Assembly (NCBI RefSeq): GCF_022788635.1
Contig: NZ_CP076024.1
Location: forward strand, 2,852,001-2,916,000
Source: Methylobacter sp. S3L5C
GTDB lineage: Bacteria; Pseudomonadota; Gammaproteobacteria; Methylococcales; Methylomonadaceae
Direction: 5' to 3'
DNA: 64,000 nucleotides
The notes beneath the pieces are model-generated. The model was not told the origin of the DNA, made no database searches, and saw only the letters and a program-made list of their open reading frames with translations. Positions 27,283 to 37,392 of this stretch are shown here, in pieces. Position numbers and translations under genes: made by a program. Positions within the stretch are counted from its first letter, which is position 1. Every line of letters starts with the position of its first letter.

Positions 27283-29226
27283 ATGATTGCAGAACTCGGA
27301 CAATTTTCATTGATACTCGCCTTATGCATGGCGCTGGTATTAGGCATCGTGCCAATTATAGGCGCATTTCGCAGTCAGGCCGGCTGGATTGCCGTTGCCA
27401 AACCTGCCGCATTTGCGCAATTGTTGTTTATGGCTTTGTCTTACGGTTGCCTGACTTATAGTTGTTTGACGCATGATTTTTCGGTTAAATACATCGCTAC
27501 CAATTCCAATACGTCATTGCCTGTGCTGTATTTAATTTCAGGGGTGTGGGGTGCACATGAAGGTTCATTATTACTATGGGGCTTGGTGTTAACCATATGG
27601 ACCGGTCTGGTGGCGCAGTTTAGTAAAAGTATTCCGGCTGCTACGTTGGCCAGAGTGTTGGGGGTAATGGGACTGGTATCCATCGGTTTTATTCTGTTTT
27701 TACTACTGACTTCCAACCCGTTTGAACGTCTGTTTCCTGCCCCTTTGGAAGGACGGGACTTAAATCCTTTATTGCAGGATCCCGGTTTGGCAATCCATCC
27801 TCCCATGCTTTATATGGGTTATGTAGGTTTTTCTGTGGCCTTTGCTTTTGCCATTGCCGCTTTGCTTGAAGGTCGGCTTGATGCCGCTTGGGCTCGGTGG
27901 TCCAGGCCGTGGACTAATATGGCCTGGATGTTTTTAACGCTGGGTATTGCCTTGGGCAGCTGGTGGGCTTATTACGAATTAGGCTGGGGTGGTTGGTGGT
28001 TTTGGGACCCGGTAGAAAATGCCTCGTTTATGCCCTGGTTGGTAGGAACCGCTTTAATGCATTCGTTAGCCGCTACTGAAAAACGTGGTGTGTTTAAAAC
28101 ATGGACCGTTTTATTGGCTATTTTTGCCTTTTCTTTAAGTTTATTAGGTACCTTTTTGGTGCGTTCCGGGGTATTAACGTCGGTGCATGCCTTTGCCAGC
28201 GATCCTGCACGTGGCCTGTTTATTTTGATATTTTTGGCGGTCGTGGTCGGCGGTTCGTTATTGCTATACGCAGTCAGAGCGCCATCGGTCAAGAGCAGTG
28301 CCACTTTTGAATTAGTATCAAAAGAATCTGCAATTTTACTTAATAACGTACTTTTGGTAGTAACTGCTGCCAGTATTTTACTGGGTACCTTATATCCCTT
28401 GGTTATTGATGCCTTGGGCTTAGGCAAAATTTCTGTCGGCCCACCGTATTTTAATGCCGTGTTTGTCCCCTTAATGGCACCACTGTCGATTGCCGTGGGC
28501 TTGGGGATGTTATTACGCTGGAAAAAAGATTCTCTTGGTCAGTTGGCATTGCGGGTGCGTTGGATTATCGCAGCCTGTGTTGCCGGTGGATTGTTACTGC
28601 CCATATTGATGCCTTTTTATTCATGGGGAGCCGCTTTGGGTTTAACGTTGGCGTTGTGGACGGTTGCGGTTACCGTACTGTCATTTATTGATCGCCTTGG
28701 AGCTAAAGGTTTTTCATGGCAACGACTGCAAACTATACCCGCCGGTTTTTATGGCATGACCATCGCGCATTTAGGCATTGCCGTCTTTGTGACCGGTATT
28801 ACCTTAACATCCGTGTACAGTGTTGAGAAAGATGTGCGCATGGCACCCAGTGAAACTATCGATATGTCCGGTTATATTTTTGAGTTTCATGGTGTAAAAC
28901 AAACCAAGGGCCCCAATTATGTGGCTCAACAGGCCTTTGTAACCGTCAGTCACGACGGCAAGCAGGTTGCCCAGCTAGAACCACAAAAACGGGTTTATCA
29001 GGTACAGACCATGCCGATGACGGAAGCTGCGATTGATGCCGGATTATCCAGGGATTTGTTTGTTGCCATTGGTGAACCACTAGGTGACGAAGGTGCCTGG
29101 AGCTTACGGATTTATTACAAAGCCTTCATTCGCTGGATATGGATGGGCGCAGTATTTATGGCGGTCGGTGGTTTGTGTGCTGCTTGTGATAAACGTTATC
29201 GAGTTGCCAGAATACCGGCAGACTAG
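27283..29226 (+). CDS. ccmF: Cytochrome c haem lyase subunit CcmF
   Basis: 647 residues, a large polytopic membrane protein. The WWD motif WGGWWFWDPVENASFMPWLV is present, as are the family blocks GVWGAHEGSLLLW and IHPPMLYMGYVG. It attaches haem to CXXCH motifs of apocytochromes with CcmH and CcmI. It sits between ccmE and the thioredoxin-like dsbE/ccmG. Confidence 0.96.
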   Translation: MIAELGQFSLILALCMALVLGIVPIIGAFRSQAGWIAVAKPAAFAQLLFMALSYGCLTYSCLTHDFSVKYIATNSNTSLPVLYLISGVWGAHEGSLLLWGLVLTIWTGLVAQFSKSIPAATLARVLGVMGLVSIGFILFLLLTSNPFERLFPAPLEGRDLNPLLQDPGLAIHPPMLYMGYVGFSVAFAFAIAALLEGRLDAAWARWSRPWTNMAWMFLTLGIALGSWWAYYELGWGGWWFWDPVENASFMPWLVGTALMHSLAATEKRGVFKTWTVLLAIFAFSLSLLGTFLVRSGVLTSVHAFASDPARGLFILIFLAVVVGGSLLLYAVRAPSVKSSATFELVSKESAILLNNVLLVVTAASILLGTLYPLVIDALGLGKISVGPPYFNAVFVPLMAPLSIAVGLGMLLRWKKDSLGQLALRVRWIIAACVAGGLLLPILMPFYSWGAALGLTLALWTVAVTVLSFIDRLGAKGFSWQRLQTIPAGFYGMTIAHLGIAVFVTGITLTSVYSVEKDVRMAPSETIDMSGYIFEFHGVKQTKGPNYVAQQAFVTVSHDGKQVAQLEPQKRVYQVQTMPMTEAAIDAGLSRDLFVAIGEPLGDEGAWSLRIYYKAFIRWIWMGAVFMAVGGLCAACDKRYRVARIPAD

Positions 29227-29387
29227 CCTTACAATGACTTATTTGAAAAATAATCTTAAGAACTGTTGAATGATGAAACTGAAAAAGTTATCTGCGCAGG
29301 TTAGTCAGAATATCATTTCAGTTTTATTCGATAACATTGTTAATGCTAAACCATTTTTAGAATACGGCACCTTAAAAAACCAACATA

Positions 29388-29918
29388 ATGCTTAAGTACA
29401 TCATTCCCCTAATTTTATTCATCATCCTCGCGGTATTTTTGGCGCTGGGTTTAAACCTTAAACCCGGAGAAATTCCATCGCCATTGCTTAATAAACCAGC
29501 ACCACAATTTTCGGCTCCCAAGCTGAATGCACCGGAAGAAAAATTAACGCCTGCCGATTTAACAGGTAAAGTCTGGCTATTTAATGTTTGGGCGTCGTGG
29601 TGTGTATCTTGCCGTGCCGAACATCCCATATTGAACCAGTTAGCCCGGCAACAGGCCGTGGTTATTGTTGGTTTAAATTATAAGGATGAGCCAATTAATG
29701 CCAAAAAATGGCTGGATACGTTGGGTAATCCCTATAACGTCAGCATTATGGATCAGGATGGGCGTATCGGTATAGACTGGGGGGTTTACGGTGTGCCGGA
29801 AACTTTTGTTATGGATAAAACAGGCCTGATTCGTTATAAACATACCGGACCTGTTACTGCGGAAGATGTGCAACAAATTTTCCTTCCTCTGATTGCAAAA
29901 TTACAAGCTGAGTCTTAA
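29388..29918 (+). CDS. dsbE: Thiol:disulfide interchange protein DsbE/CcmG
   Basis: 176 residues with an N-terminal anchor (about 4-22) and a thioredoxin fold. The redox site is WCVSC (Cys72 and Cys75); typical CcmG proteins have WCxxC with a different middle pair. The protein reduces apocytochrome and CcmH cysteines in the periplasm. A cis-Pro segment is seen as YGVPETFVMD. Its stop overlaps the ATG of ccmH by one base (TAATG). Confidence 0.94.
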   Translation: MLKYIIPLILFIILAVFLALGLNLKPGEIPSPLLNKPAPQFSAPKLNAPEEKLTPADLTGKVWLFNVWASWCVSCRAEHPILNQLARQQAVVIVGLNYKDEPINAKKWLDTLGNPYNVSIMDQDGRIGIDWGVYGVPETFVMDKTGLIRYKHTGPVTAEDVQQIFLPLIAKLQAES

Positions 29919-30394
29919 TGAAGCATTTATTGTTTGTTTTTCTGTTGATGCTGTCTTGTAGCATTTATGCCGTTGATTCCCGTCAATTGTCTGATCCGAA
30001 GCAGCAAGAAAGTTATGAAACGTTAACCTCGGAGTTGCGTTGTCTGGTGTGTCAAAACCAAACTATCGGTGACTCTAATGCCGAACTGGCAGCAGATTTA
30101 CGCAGGCAAGTTTATGAAATGTTGGAACAGGGCAAATCTAAAGAAGAAATTGTCCGGTTTATGACCGATCGATATGGCGACTTTGTGTTATATAAGCCGC
30201 CTTTTAAAGGAAAAACCAGTGTGTTATGGATCGCTCCGGTGGTTTTTTTATTAGTTGGGTTAATCACGGTATTTTTCGTTATTCGGCGTAAAAAAGCCGT
30301 TGCCAGTTTGCACCCTGATGCTGGAGCTTTGCAAAGGGATGTTGAAAAACAAAAAAAAATTCGTAGTTTGCTCGAAAAAGGTGACCGCTCTTGA
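29918..30394 (+). CDS. ccmH: Cytochrome c biogenesis protein CcmH (CcmL type)
   Basis: 158 residues: signal peptide (to about residue 18), the redox motif LRCLVCQNQ (Cys42, Cys45), and a C-terminal membrane helix. This is the short CcmH, with the TPR domain on the separate next gene ccmI, unlike the fused E. coli CcmH. It presents apocytochrome thiols to CcmF. Its stop overlaps the start region of ccmI. Confidence 0.94.
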   Translation: MKHLLFVFLLMLSCSIYAVDSRQLSDPKQQESYETLTSELRCLVCQNQTIGDSNAELAADLRRQVYEMLEQGKSKEEIVRFMTDRYGDFVLYKPPFKGKTSVLWIAPVVFLLVGLITVFFVIRRKKAVASLHPDAGALQRDVEKQKKIRSLLEKGDRS

Positions 30395-31620
30395 ATATGC
30401 TATTTTTACTGATTGTCAGTATCCTGATATTAATTGCTTTTTTGCTTATTCTGCCGCCGTTATGGCGCAAACAATCTGCTCAAGCGACTGACCTTGATCA
30501 GCGTAATATACTGATTGCGCAAAATCGCCTCGCCGAGCTTAAAGAAAGCAGGCAATCAGGTGCACTAAGTCAGGCCCAATATGATGATCAATTAGCCGAT
30601 CTTGAGCAGGCATTAAGTGATGATCTGGAAATAAAAAGCCATGTTACCTCAACACAAAGTCAGGGCAGGTGGCTAGTTTATGTGTTGGTTTTAGGTATTC
30701 CTTTGCTGGCGGGATCACTTTATTTAAGTCTGGGTAATTATCAAGCGATTAGTCACAGTGCTGAAATGGCGATTGACCCGGATACACTCAAGCTTGCCGA
30801 AGTTAACAAAATGGTTGCAGGTTTGGCTGAGAAGATGAAGGCAACTCCTGATGATGCAAAAGGTTGGATTATGTTGGGTCGCTCTTATAAAGCTTTGGAG
30901 CAATATCCCAAAGCCGTTGAAGCATTTGCCAATGCGTATCGATTGTTAGGTGATCAGGTCGACATTATGTTGCTTTATGCCGATGCGATTGCTTATGCAA
31001 GTGATAAAAATTTGGCAGGAAAACCTACTGAATTGGTGTTTAAAGCCTTGGCTTTGGAACCTGATAATATGAATGCCTTATGGTTGGGTGGTATGGCCAA
31101 AGCCCAACAAGGTGATCCTGCTACGGCGATAAAGTTATGGAGAAAACTGGCTGCGTTGTTGCCACCCGAATCTGATGCCCAGAAAGAGATAAACGCTTTA
31201 CTGGCTAAAATTGAAAGTGAGTCGCCTCAAGCAGTGGCTCAATCTGAAGCCAGCCAAGCAGCCAATGTGGCCGATGTTGCTATTACAGTAAAAATCAGTA
31301 TGGCTCCTGAATTACAAAAATTGACTAGCCCCAGTGACACCGTTTTTGTCTATGCCCAGGCATTATCAGGCCCTAAAATGCCTTTAGCCATCGTTCGTAA
31401 ACAAGTTTCCGATTTGCCGCTAACCGTTAGTTTAAATGACGCTATGGCGATGATGCCGAACATGAAATTATCAAACTTTGCTCAGGTTAAATTATTGGCG
31501 CGTATTTCCAAATCCGGTAATGCCATGTCTCAACTGGGTGACTTAATCGGCGTTATTGATCAGGTTGCTCTAACGGACAAAAATGAGCATATGATAGTCA
31601 TTAACGACGTCGTTAAATGA
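30391..31620 (+). CDS. ccmI: Cytochrome c biogenesis protein CcmI (TPR)
   Basis: 409 residues from a TTG at 30391 that overlaps the ccmH stop; the ATG two codons later (30397) is the alternative start. Two N-terminal membrane helices (about 1-22 and 95-115) bracket a coiled-coil loop. TPR repeats follow (about 150-290, e.g. GWIMLGRSYKALEQYPKAVEAF), then a C-terminal beta domain. CcmI holds the C-terminus of apocytochrome c for haem attachment. It overlaps hemN by ATGA. Confidence 0.92.
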   Translation: MNMLFLLIVSILILIAFLLILPPLWRKQSAQATDLDQRNILIAQNRLAELKESRQSGALSQAQYDDQLADLEQALSDDLEIKSHVTSTQSQGRWLVYVLVLGIPLLAGSLYLSLGNYQAISHSAEMAIDPDTLKLAEVNKMVAGLAEKMKATPDDAKGWIMLGRSYKALEQYPKAVEAFANAYRLLGDQVDIMLLYADAIAYASDKNLAGKPTELVFKALALEPDNMNALWLGGMAKAQQGDPATAIKLWRKLAALLPPESDAQKEINALLAKIESESPQAVAQSEASQAANVADVAITVKISMAPELQKLTSPSDTVFVYAQALSGPKMPLAIVRKQVSDLPLTVSLNDAMAMMPNMKLSNFAQVKLLARISKSGNAMSQLGDLIGVIDQVALTDKNEHMIVINDVVK

Positions 31621-33002
31621 TCGACCAATCTCTCAAGTTCGACTTGGGTCTTATCAATCGCTATGATAAGGCCGGGCCGCGTTATACCTCATATCCTACG
31701 GCATTGGAATTACATGACGGCTTTGGTGATAAAGAGTATCGCCAACATATAGCAAAATCCAATGCCGCTGGTGGTCCGTTATCGTTGTATTTTCATATTC
31801 CTTTTTGCGATACTGTGTGTTTTTATTGTGCCTGCAATAAAATTGTCACTAAAAATCGTAAACATGCTGAACCTTATCTGGATAATCTGTATAAAGAAAT
31901 TGCCATGCAAGGGGATTTGTTTGACTCCAGTCGGGTGGTTAATCAACTGCACTGGGGCGGTGGTACGCCGACTTTTTTAAGCTACCAGCAAATGCAGAAA
32001 TTAATGATGGTAACCCGTCAGCATTTTTTGTTAAAGGATGACGATAGTGGTGAATATTCCATTGAAGTTGACCCCAGAGAAACTCATTCTCTGACCATTA
32101 AACAATTGCGTGAATTGGGTTTTAACCGAATCAGCCTGGGCTTGCAGGATTTTGATCCTGCCGTACAAAAAGCCGTCAATCGTATTCAAAGTGAAGAGCA
32201 AACCTTTAGTGTTTTGGAATCGGCTCGCGCAGAAGGTTTTCGCTCAACCAACATCGATTTAATTTACGGTTTGCCGCTACAAACAGTAGCCACTTTTGCC
32301 AAGACTATTGATACCATACTGGCCGTTGCACCGGAACGCTTCTCGATTTTTAATTATGCCCATATGCCGGTACGCTTTAAAACCCAGCGGCAGATTAACG
32401 ATGCTGACATGCCAAGCGCAGAAGTTAAACTGGATATTTTACAAATGGTTGGGCAAAAATTGATGGCAGCCGGTTATGTTTATATCGGTATGGATCATTT
32501 TGCCAAACCGGATGACGAGCTGGCGATTGCCCAGCGGGAAGGTAAGTTGTATCGAAATTTTCAGGGTTATTCAACGCATTCAGATTGTGACCTGATAGGT
32601 TTTGGCATTACGTCCATTGGCAGGGTAGGAGATGCTTATAGCCAGAATATCAAAGAACTGGATGAGTACGCCCGGCTTATCAGTGAAAAAAAATTACCTG
32701 TTTTTAAGGGTGTTGAACTGGATGATGACGATAAGTTACGCCGTGTCGTGATTACCCAAATAATCTGTCACTTTGCATTAACTTTTACAGTTATTGAACA
32801 GAAATTTTCCATCAACTTTAGCGATTATTTTGCCAAAGAACTGCAGTCACTGGCACCCATGCAAGCCGATGGCTTGCTAACCGTATCCGCTACCGGCATG
32901 CAAGTATTACCGGCAGGCCGTTTATTGATCCGTAATATCTGCATGGTCTTTGACAAATATCTGGCGCAAAAACAACATCACCAATTTTCAAAAGTTATTT
33001 AA
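31617..33002 (+). CDS. hemN: Oxygen-independent coproporphyrinogen III oxidase
   Basis: 461 residues of the radical SAM class. The cluster motif is FCDTVCFYCAC with Cys64, Cys68 and Cys71; HWGGGTPTFL and IDLIYGLPLQT are family blocks. It converts coproporphyrinogen III to protoporphyrinogen IX under low oxygen. Length and the N-terminal GPRYTSYPTA block mark it as true HemN rather than HemW. Coupling to ccmI by ATGA links haem synthesis to cytochrome c assembly. Confidence 0.95.
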   Translation: MIDQSLKFDLGLINRYDKAGPRYTSYPTALELHDGFGDKEYRQHIAKSNAAGGPLSLYFHIPFCDTVCFYCACNKIVTKNRKHAEPYLDNLYKEIAMQGDLFDSSRVVNQLHWGGGTPTFLSYQQMQKLMMVTRQHFLLKDDDSGEYSIEVDPRETHSLTIKQLRELGFNRISLGLQDFDPAVQKAVNRIQSEEQTFSVLESARAEGFRSTNIDLIYGLPLQTVATFAKTIDTILAVAPERFSIFNYAHMPVRFKTQRQINDADMPSAEVKLDILQMVGQKLMAAGYVYIGMDHFAKPDDELAIAQREGKLYRNFQGYSTHSDCDLIGFGITSIGRVGDAYSQNIKELDEYARLISEKKLPVFKGVELDDDDKLRRVVITQIICHFALTFTVIEQKFSINFSDYFAKELQSLAPMQADGLLTVSATGMQVLPAGRLLIRNICMVFDKYLAQKQHHQFSKVI

Positions 33003-33009
33003 AATCCTT

Positions 33010-33222
33010 ATGAATGATAACCGAATAATAGAACTGGAAATCAAGATTGCCTATCAAGAAGATTTGCTGCAAGAACTCAACAAAATAGTCGGTCAGCAAC
33101 AGCAACAGATAGGTCGTTTGGAAGCAACGTGCAAGTTGCTTAATGAGCGCATAAAAAGTTTGTCCACAGAAGGCAGTGGTGGCGGTGGTGAACATGTTGA
33201 AGAAGTACCGCCGCATTATTAG
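33010..33222 (+). CDS. slyX: SlyX-family protein
   Basis: 70 residues. The first 50 form a coiled coil (ELEIKIAYQEDLLQELNKIV...), followed by a Gly-rich linker and the family's C-terminal PPHY. The start is the ATG at 33010, eight bases after the hemN stop. The role of SlyX is not established; the family is widespread in gammaproteobacteria. Confidence 0.88.
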   Translation: MNDNRIIELEIKIAYQEDLLQELNKIVGQQQQQIGRLEATCKLLNERIKSLSTEGSGGGGEHVEEVPPHY

Positions 33223-33400
33223 CATCAGTGCTTGTGCTGCAATGCCTTTGGCAATGATATCTGACCTTCTGGTTGCTGTTGATTTTTATTGAAACAGGCG
33301 ATGTCTGGACTTTACGTGGTTAGCTGGCTATCATGCCTGATACGTTATTTTATATGGCGTTATACTTTACTATTTCGTGAGTTTATTAAAGGAGATTTTT

Positions 33401-33865
33401 ATGCTGGAAAACCAACAAAAAGCGCCACTGTTTAGTTCGCCCAATCAGCTTAACCAGCTGGTTAATTTGTCTGATTATGCCGATAAAAAGAATGTCGTTT
33501 TATATTTTTACCCTAAAGATGACACGCCAGGTTGTACCATAGAAGCTAACGATTTTACCAAGCTTGCTGAAGAGTTTGACAAGTATGATACGGTTGTCAT
33601 CGGTGTCAGTAAAGATTCTTGCCAAAGTCATGTCGAATTTATTAATAAATTTGGCTTAAAAATTGATTTACTGGCCGATACCAGTGGCGAACTTTGCGAA
33701 AGTTACGGCGTATGGCAAGAAAGAGAGAAAAATGGGGTTAAGAGTATGGCTATCATGCGATCTACTTTTATCATCGATAAAAAAGGTACGCTGGTTGATG
33801 TTGCTTATGGCGTAACACCTGATAATCATGCTCAGGAAGTTCTGGAAAAAGTAAAAAGCCTTTAG
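33401..33865 (+). CDS. bcp: Thioredoxin-dependent peroxiredoxin (Bcp/PrxQ)
   Basis: 154 residues from the ATG at 33401, preceded by a good AAAGGAG. The peroxidatic Cys45 lies in DDTPGCTIEAN. Position 50, the resolving Cys in E. coli Bcp, is Asn here; Cys74 (SKDSCQSH) may take over that role, or the enzyme is 1-Cys. It reduces hydrogen and organic peroxides. It stands alone, followed by a strong hairpin. Confidence 0.92.
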   Translation: MLENQQKAPLFSSPNQLNQLVNLSDYADKKNVVLYFYPKDDTPGCTIEANDFTKLAEEFDKYDTVVIGVSKDSCQSHVEFINKFGLKIDLLADTSGELCESYGVWQEREKNGVKSMAIMRSTFIIDKKGTLVDVAYGVTPDNHAQEVLEKVKSL

Positions 33866-33891
33866 TTTACGTTGTTATACAAAACTGAAAC

Positions 33892-33934
33892 AAGCCAGGC
33901 TCTGTTTCCCTTTGGGAGTAACAGAGCCTGGCTT
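33892..33934. terminator. Strong hairpin after bcp
   Basis: AAGCCAGGCTCTGTT and its exact complement form a 15-bp stem around a 13-base loop that itself can pair (TCCC/GGGA). The T-run afterwards is weak (CATACTTTTAAA). It probably ends bcp transcription and stands just upstream of the dehydrogenase promoter. Confidence 0.65.
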
Positions 33935-33974
33935 CATACTTTTAAAGAAACTCATTATTTTTAGGAGTACCCAC

Positions 33975-34745
33975 ATGGTACCAGAGCAAAAATTAAATCT
34001 AACCGGCAAGGTAGCGCTGGTTAGCGGTGCCGGAGTCGGCATTGGCCGAGCCGTGGCGTTGGCGTTAGGACAAGCCGGTGCGTTTATTGGTATACATTAC
34101 CATTCCAGTAAGGAAGGCGCTGAAAAATTGCTGGATGAATTATTGGCACAAAATATTAACGCGCTGTTATTACCAGCCGATCTGACCAACGAGGCAGAAG
34201 CCAATGCCGTTGTTGATAAACTGGTAGCAAAAGCCGGGCATTTGGATATTTTGGTCAATAACAGCGGCGGCTTGGTTAAGCGTGCCAAAATTGAAGATTG
34301 CACCCTGGAAAACTGGAACAAATCTTTGGATCTTAACCTCACCAGTGCTTTTTTATTGACCAAGCAGGCTATCCCACATCTTAGGGCAACAGGCAGTGGT
34401 CGTATAGTCAATATTCTTTCGCTTTCGGTACAAACGGGTGGTGCTAACGGTGGTGGCTCTTATGCTGCGGCTAAAGGCGGTCTTATGGTATTTACCCATA
34501 CTCTCGCTAAAGAACTGGCTCCCCATGTACGCACCAATTCGGTAATGCCTGGAACGGTAGAAACCCAGCATCATGAGATTCATTCTACCGCCGAGATGCT
34601 GGAAAATTATCGTAAACAGACGCCGTTAGGACGAAATACGTTTGCTGAAGAGGTGGCCAGTAGTGTGCTTTTTCTTGCCAGCGATATGTCATCGCATATT
34701 AATGGCGCCTTGATCGATATTAGCGGCGGCAGGTTTTTACGTTAA
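33975..34745 (+). CDS. Short-chain dehydrogenase/reductase (FabG-like)
   Basis: 256 residues from the ATG at 33975 with TAGGAG before it. The classical SDR pattern is complete: SGAGVGIGRA near residue 18, VNNSGG, catalytic Ser in ILSLSVQ, YAAAKGG (YxxxK), and a C-terminal NGALIDISGGRFLR. It reduces or oxidises a carbonyl with NAD(P)H; the substrate is not readable from sequence. Similarity to 3-oxoacyl-ACP reductases is general only. Confidence 0.85.
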   Translation: MVPEQKLNLTGKVALVSGAGVGIGRAVALALGQAGAFIGIHYHSSKEGAEKLLDELLAQNINALLLPADLTNEAEANAVVDKLVAKAGHLDILVNNSGGLVKRAKIEDCTLENWNKSLDLNLTSAFLLTKQAIPHLRATGSGRIVNILSLSVQTGGANGGGSYAAAKGGLMVFTHTLAKELAPHVRTNSVMPGTVETQHHEIHSTAEMLENYRKQTPLGRNTFAEEVASSVLFLASDMSSHINGALIDISGGRFLR

Positions 34746-34796
34746 CTTAACCCCGTCATTAAATCAAGCTTGGCAGGAGTTGCTTAATTTGTTGGA

Positions 34797-35456
34797 CTAT
34801 TCCTGCAGCAAAGCGAGTATTTTACCTTCCAGATCAGGGTGCGTGCCAAATCCACAATCTTTTAACAATCCTTGTTTATCTACCAGAATATATGACGGCG
34901 TGCCTTGCAGGTTAAAAAGTTCAAACGTTTCTGCATGATACGTCAAGGATTGAAAATAATGCTCTACTTGTTGCCAGACTTTTAGTTGATGGGGTTTTGT
35001 TTGTTGCTCAAAATCAGGAACACGCTGATTGATAAAAAGGGCTATTTCATCTTGAGTGATATCAGCTTCGCGTTTTTGTAAGCGATCCATTGCTACTGGA
35101 AAAGGGATATTAAAGGGCAGACGATCGGCTATTAATTTTCCCTGCTGGTTTAGTGCACGGTGTGTTTCACCAATAACTTCGCCTTTTTCAAGTAAGCGGG
35201 TTAAATTTTCCAGATTGTTTTTATCAAAGTCTTCAAACGCAGTTGCAACACCCAATACGGATAAACCGTGATCGAAATAGCGTTGATACAAATCTATTGC
35301 CTGTGGCAAAGCATATAAAAAACAACCCGGACAATTCACCTGAAAAACTTCTACCAGTACAACGCGATCTGATAACTGATCAAAATTGCCGGGCTCACCC
35401 TGAACCCAGTCGGATACTGATAATAATGGCGCTTTTCGGCCTATTTGTGCTGTCAT
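34797..35456 (-). CDS. Thioredoxin-like redoxin with CPGC motif
   Basis: 219 residues of the TlpA/AhpC-like thioredoxin fold without a signal peptide, so cytosolic. The redox centre is VNCPGCFLYALP near residue 42, and the cis-Pro region is FNLQGTPSYILVD near the C-terminus. A long helical insertion lies between them. I cannot name a substrate. It converges with the dehydrogenase and is followed downstream by no partner. Confidence 0.75.
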   Translation of the reverse strand: MTAQIGRKAPLLSVSDWVQGEPGNFDQLSDRVVLVEVFQVNCPGCFLYALPQAIDLYQRYFDHGLSVLGVATAFEDFDKNNLENLTRLLEKGEVIGETHRALNQQGKLIADRLPFNIPFPVAMDRLQKREADITQDEIALFINQRVPDFEQQTKPHQLKVWQQVEHYFQSLTYHAETFELFNLQGTPSYILVDKQGLLKDCGFGTHPDLEGKILALLQE

Positions 35457-35480
35457 CAGGTGATTTGTCTTTTTGATGCG

Positions 35481-36473
35481 TCAACCATCATGATTTTGCT
35501 CTTGCAACACTTTTTGATGACGTTGTAACTTCGCTTCACGTTTGGCAATCAGTGATTTTGCCGCATCAGCACCGATATGCGCTTCACCACGCTGTCTGGC
35601 CAACTCCATTTGTTTTTCACGCTCCATAAAACGTGATTTCTGAACGTCAGTGACTTTATCATAACAATGTGGACAGCTAACGCCTTGCTGGTATTTATCG
35701 CTGGCCTTGTCGGCTTCAGTAATCGGTAAACGACAGGCATTACATTGATCGTAGTTGCCTTTTTCAAGTTGCAAATTAACCGTGACGCGATCATCAAAAA
35801 CAAAACATTCGCCTTCCCACAGGGTTTCTTGCGCCGGCACTTGTTCCAGGTATTTCAAAATACCACCTTTAAGGTGATAAACCTCATCAAAGCCTTGTTC
35901 TTTTAAAAAAGCGGTAGATTTTTCGCAACGAATTCCGCCAGTACAAAACATGGCTATTTTTTTATGTTTTTCAGGATCGAGGTTTTCTTTAACATAGCGG
36001 GGGAAATCACGAAAACTTTCGGTATTGGGGTTGATGGCATTTTTAAACGTGCCTACTTTAAATTCATAGTCATTGCGCGTATCTACCAAAATAACATCAG
36101 GATCCAAGATCAGTTTATTCCAGTCTACGGGACTGACATAGGTCCCCACTACACGCTTGGGATCAATGCCTTCTATGCCCATGGTGACTATCTCTTTTTT
36201 GAGTTTAACTTTGGCGCGGTTAAAAGGCAGACTATCGGTGAAGGATTCTTTATGGTCTATATCAGAGAGGCGAGGGTCGTTACGCAACCAGTTCAGGACA
36301 TTGTCTATAGCAGCGCGTGATCCGGCTATAGTGCCGTTAATGCCTTCGTTAGCCAGTAGCAAGGTGCCGCGTACCTGATTGGTATCCATTACATCGTGCA
36401 ATGGCTGGCGTAGAGCCTCAAAATTTTCCAGAGTGACAAATTTGTACAGCGCACAAACGACTATTTGGGTCAT
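35481..36473 (-). CDS. trhO: tRNA uridine(34) hydroxylase (rhodanese family)
   Basis: 330 residues. An N-terminal ferredoxin-like domain ([11 protein letters not shown]) is followed by a rhodanese domain with the active loop [11 protein letters not shown] (Cys177, Cys183) and a C-terminal Zn-type Cys region (CNACRLP...CPHC). This is the YceA/TrhO family that makes 5-hydroxyuridine at tRNA position 34. AGGAT precedes the ATG at good distance. Confidence 0.93.
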   Translation of the reverse strand: MTQIVVCALYKFVTLENFEALRQPLHDVMDTNQVRGTLLLANEGINGTIAGSRAAIDNVLNWLRNDPRLSDIDHKESFTDSLPFNRAKVKLKKEIVTMGIEGIDPKRVVGTYVSPVDWNKLILDPDVILVDTRNDYEFKVGTFKNAINPNTESFRDFPRYVKENLDPEKHKKIAMFCTGGIRCEKSTAFLKEQGFDEVYHLKGGILKYLEQVPAQETLWEGECFVFDDRVTVNLQLEKGNYDQCNACRLPITEADKASDKYQQGVSCPHCYDKVTDVQKSRFMEREKQMELARQRGEAHIGADAAKSLIAKREAKLQRHQKVLQEQNHDG

Positions 36474-36665
36474 GTTACATCCTCATTGCGAGCTGGAACG
36501 TAAATCCAGAGCAAAAAAAGGGTAATTATACGTGAAAAGGGAACGGTTGTCGGTTATAAAAACGCCCCGGTCGAGAATACTTTGGCTGCATAACTATTTT
36601 GACAATACAGTAAATGCATAAAAAGATCAGCAAACCGGGACTATTATTCGCAGGAAATCACCTGA

Positions 36666-37130
36666 TCACATTTGTGATTGTAGATAATTCTGTAGACCTA
36701 TTTGGTCAATTAATTCGAGTTGGGTTTCCAGCCAGTCCAAATGTTCTTCTTCATTTTTAAGTATATGTTCAAAAAGATCTCTGGAAATATAGTCACTGAT
36801 GGTTTCGCAATAAGCAATGGCATCTCTCAGGGGTGGAATTGCTTCATGTTCCAGTTTTAAATCACATTTCAGCATTTCCAGTGGATTTTCACCAATTAAT
36901 AATTTGCCGATATCTTGTACGTTGGGTAAGCCTTCCAGAAAAAGTATGCGTTCAATTAATAAGTCTGCATGCTTCATTTCATCGATAGATTCGTGATATT
37001 CTTTTTCATTGAGCTTTGCAAATCCCCAGTTTTTGTACATGCGGGCATGTAAAAAATATTGGTTAATCGCGGTAAGTTCATTGGTCAGTGCTTTATTGAG
37101 AAACTCAATAACTTTTTTATCGCCTTTCAT
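36666..37130 (-). CDS. bfr: Bacterioferritin
   Basis: 154 residues. Ferroxidase ligands are visible (Glu18, Glu51, His54), and the haem ligand Met52 lies in DEMKHADLL. It stores iron in a 24-subunit haem-containing shell. Its ATG overlaps the TGA of bfd (ATGA), so the two are translated together and share the Fur-box-like site upstream of bfd. Confidence 0.95.
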   Translation of the reverse strand: MKGDKKVIEFLNKALTNELTAINQYFLHARMYKNWGFAKLNEKEYHESIDEMKHADLLIERILFLEGLPNVQDIGKLLIGENPLEMLKCDLKLEHEAIPPLRDAIAYCETISDYISRDLFEHILKNEEEHLDWLETQLELIDQIGLQNYLQSQM

Positions 37131-37360
37131 ATGATACCTACTTTAAATAGTGCGTTAAGGACAGGTTGATTTGCTGCAGTTCGCATTATAGGTTGTTGTT
37201 GCAGGTGATCGTCAAGCAATTCTTTAACATATTTATTACACTTTCCACAATCACCACCTACACCAAAGCAATGAAATAACTGTCTGCGAGTACAGACCCC
37301 GCTGTTAATGGCATTTTTTATTTGGCTGTCGGTTACACCTTTACAAACGCATACATACAT
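37127..37360 (-). CDS. bfd: Bacterioferritin-associated ferredoxin
   Basis: 77 residues from the ATG at 37360 ([11 protein letters not shown]). The four [2Fe-2S] cysteines are in CVC near the start and in GGDCGKC. Bfd binds bacterioferritin and passes electrons to release stored iron. Two N-terminal codons beyond the usual start are avoided by this choice. Overlap with bfr suggests tight coupling. Confidence 0.93.
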   Translation of the reverse strand: MYVCVCKGVTDSQIKNAINSGVCTRRQLFHCFGVGGDCGKCNKYVKELLDDHLQQQPIMRTAANQPVLNALFKVGII

Positions 37361-37392
37361 GAAGTATCTCCACAATGAATCTCACTTATACA

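Noticed and set aside
29270-29395. Small open frame of 41 codons between ccmF and dsbE
   Set aside because: No ribosome site, no recognisable content, and it overlaps the dsbE start; more likely leader DNA.
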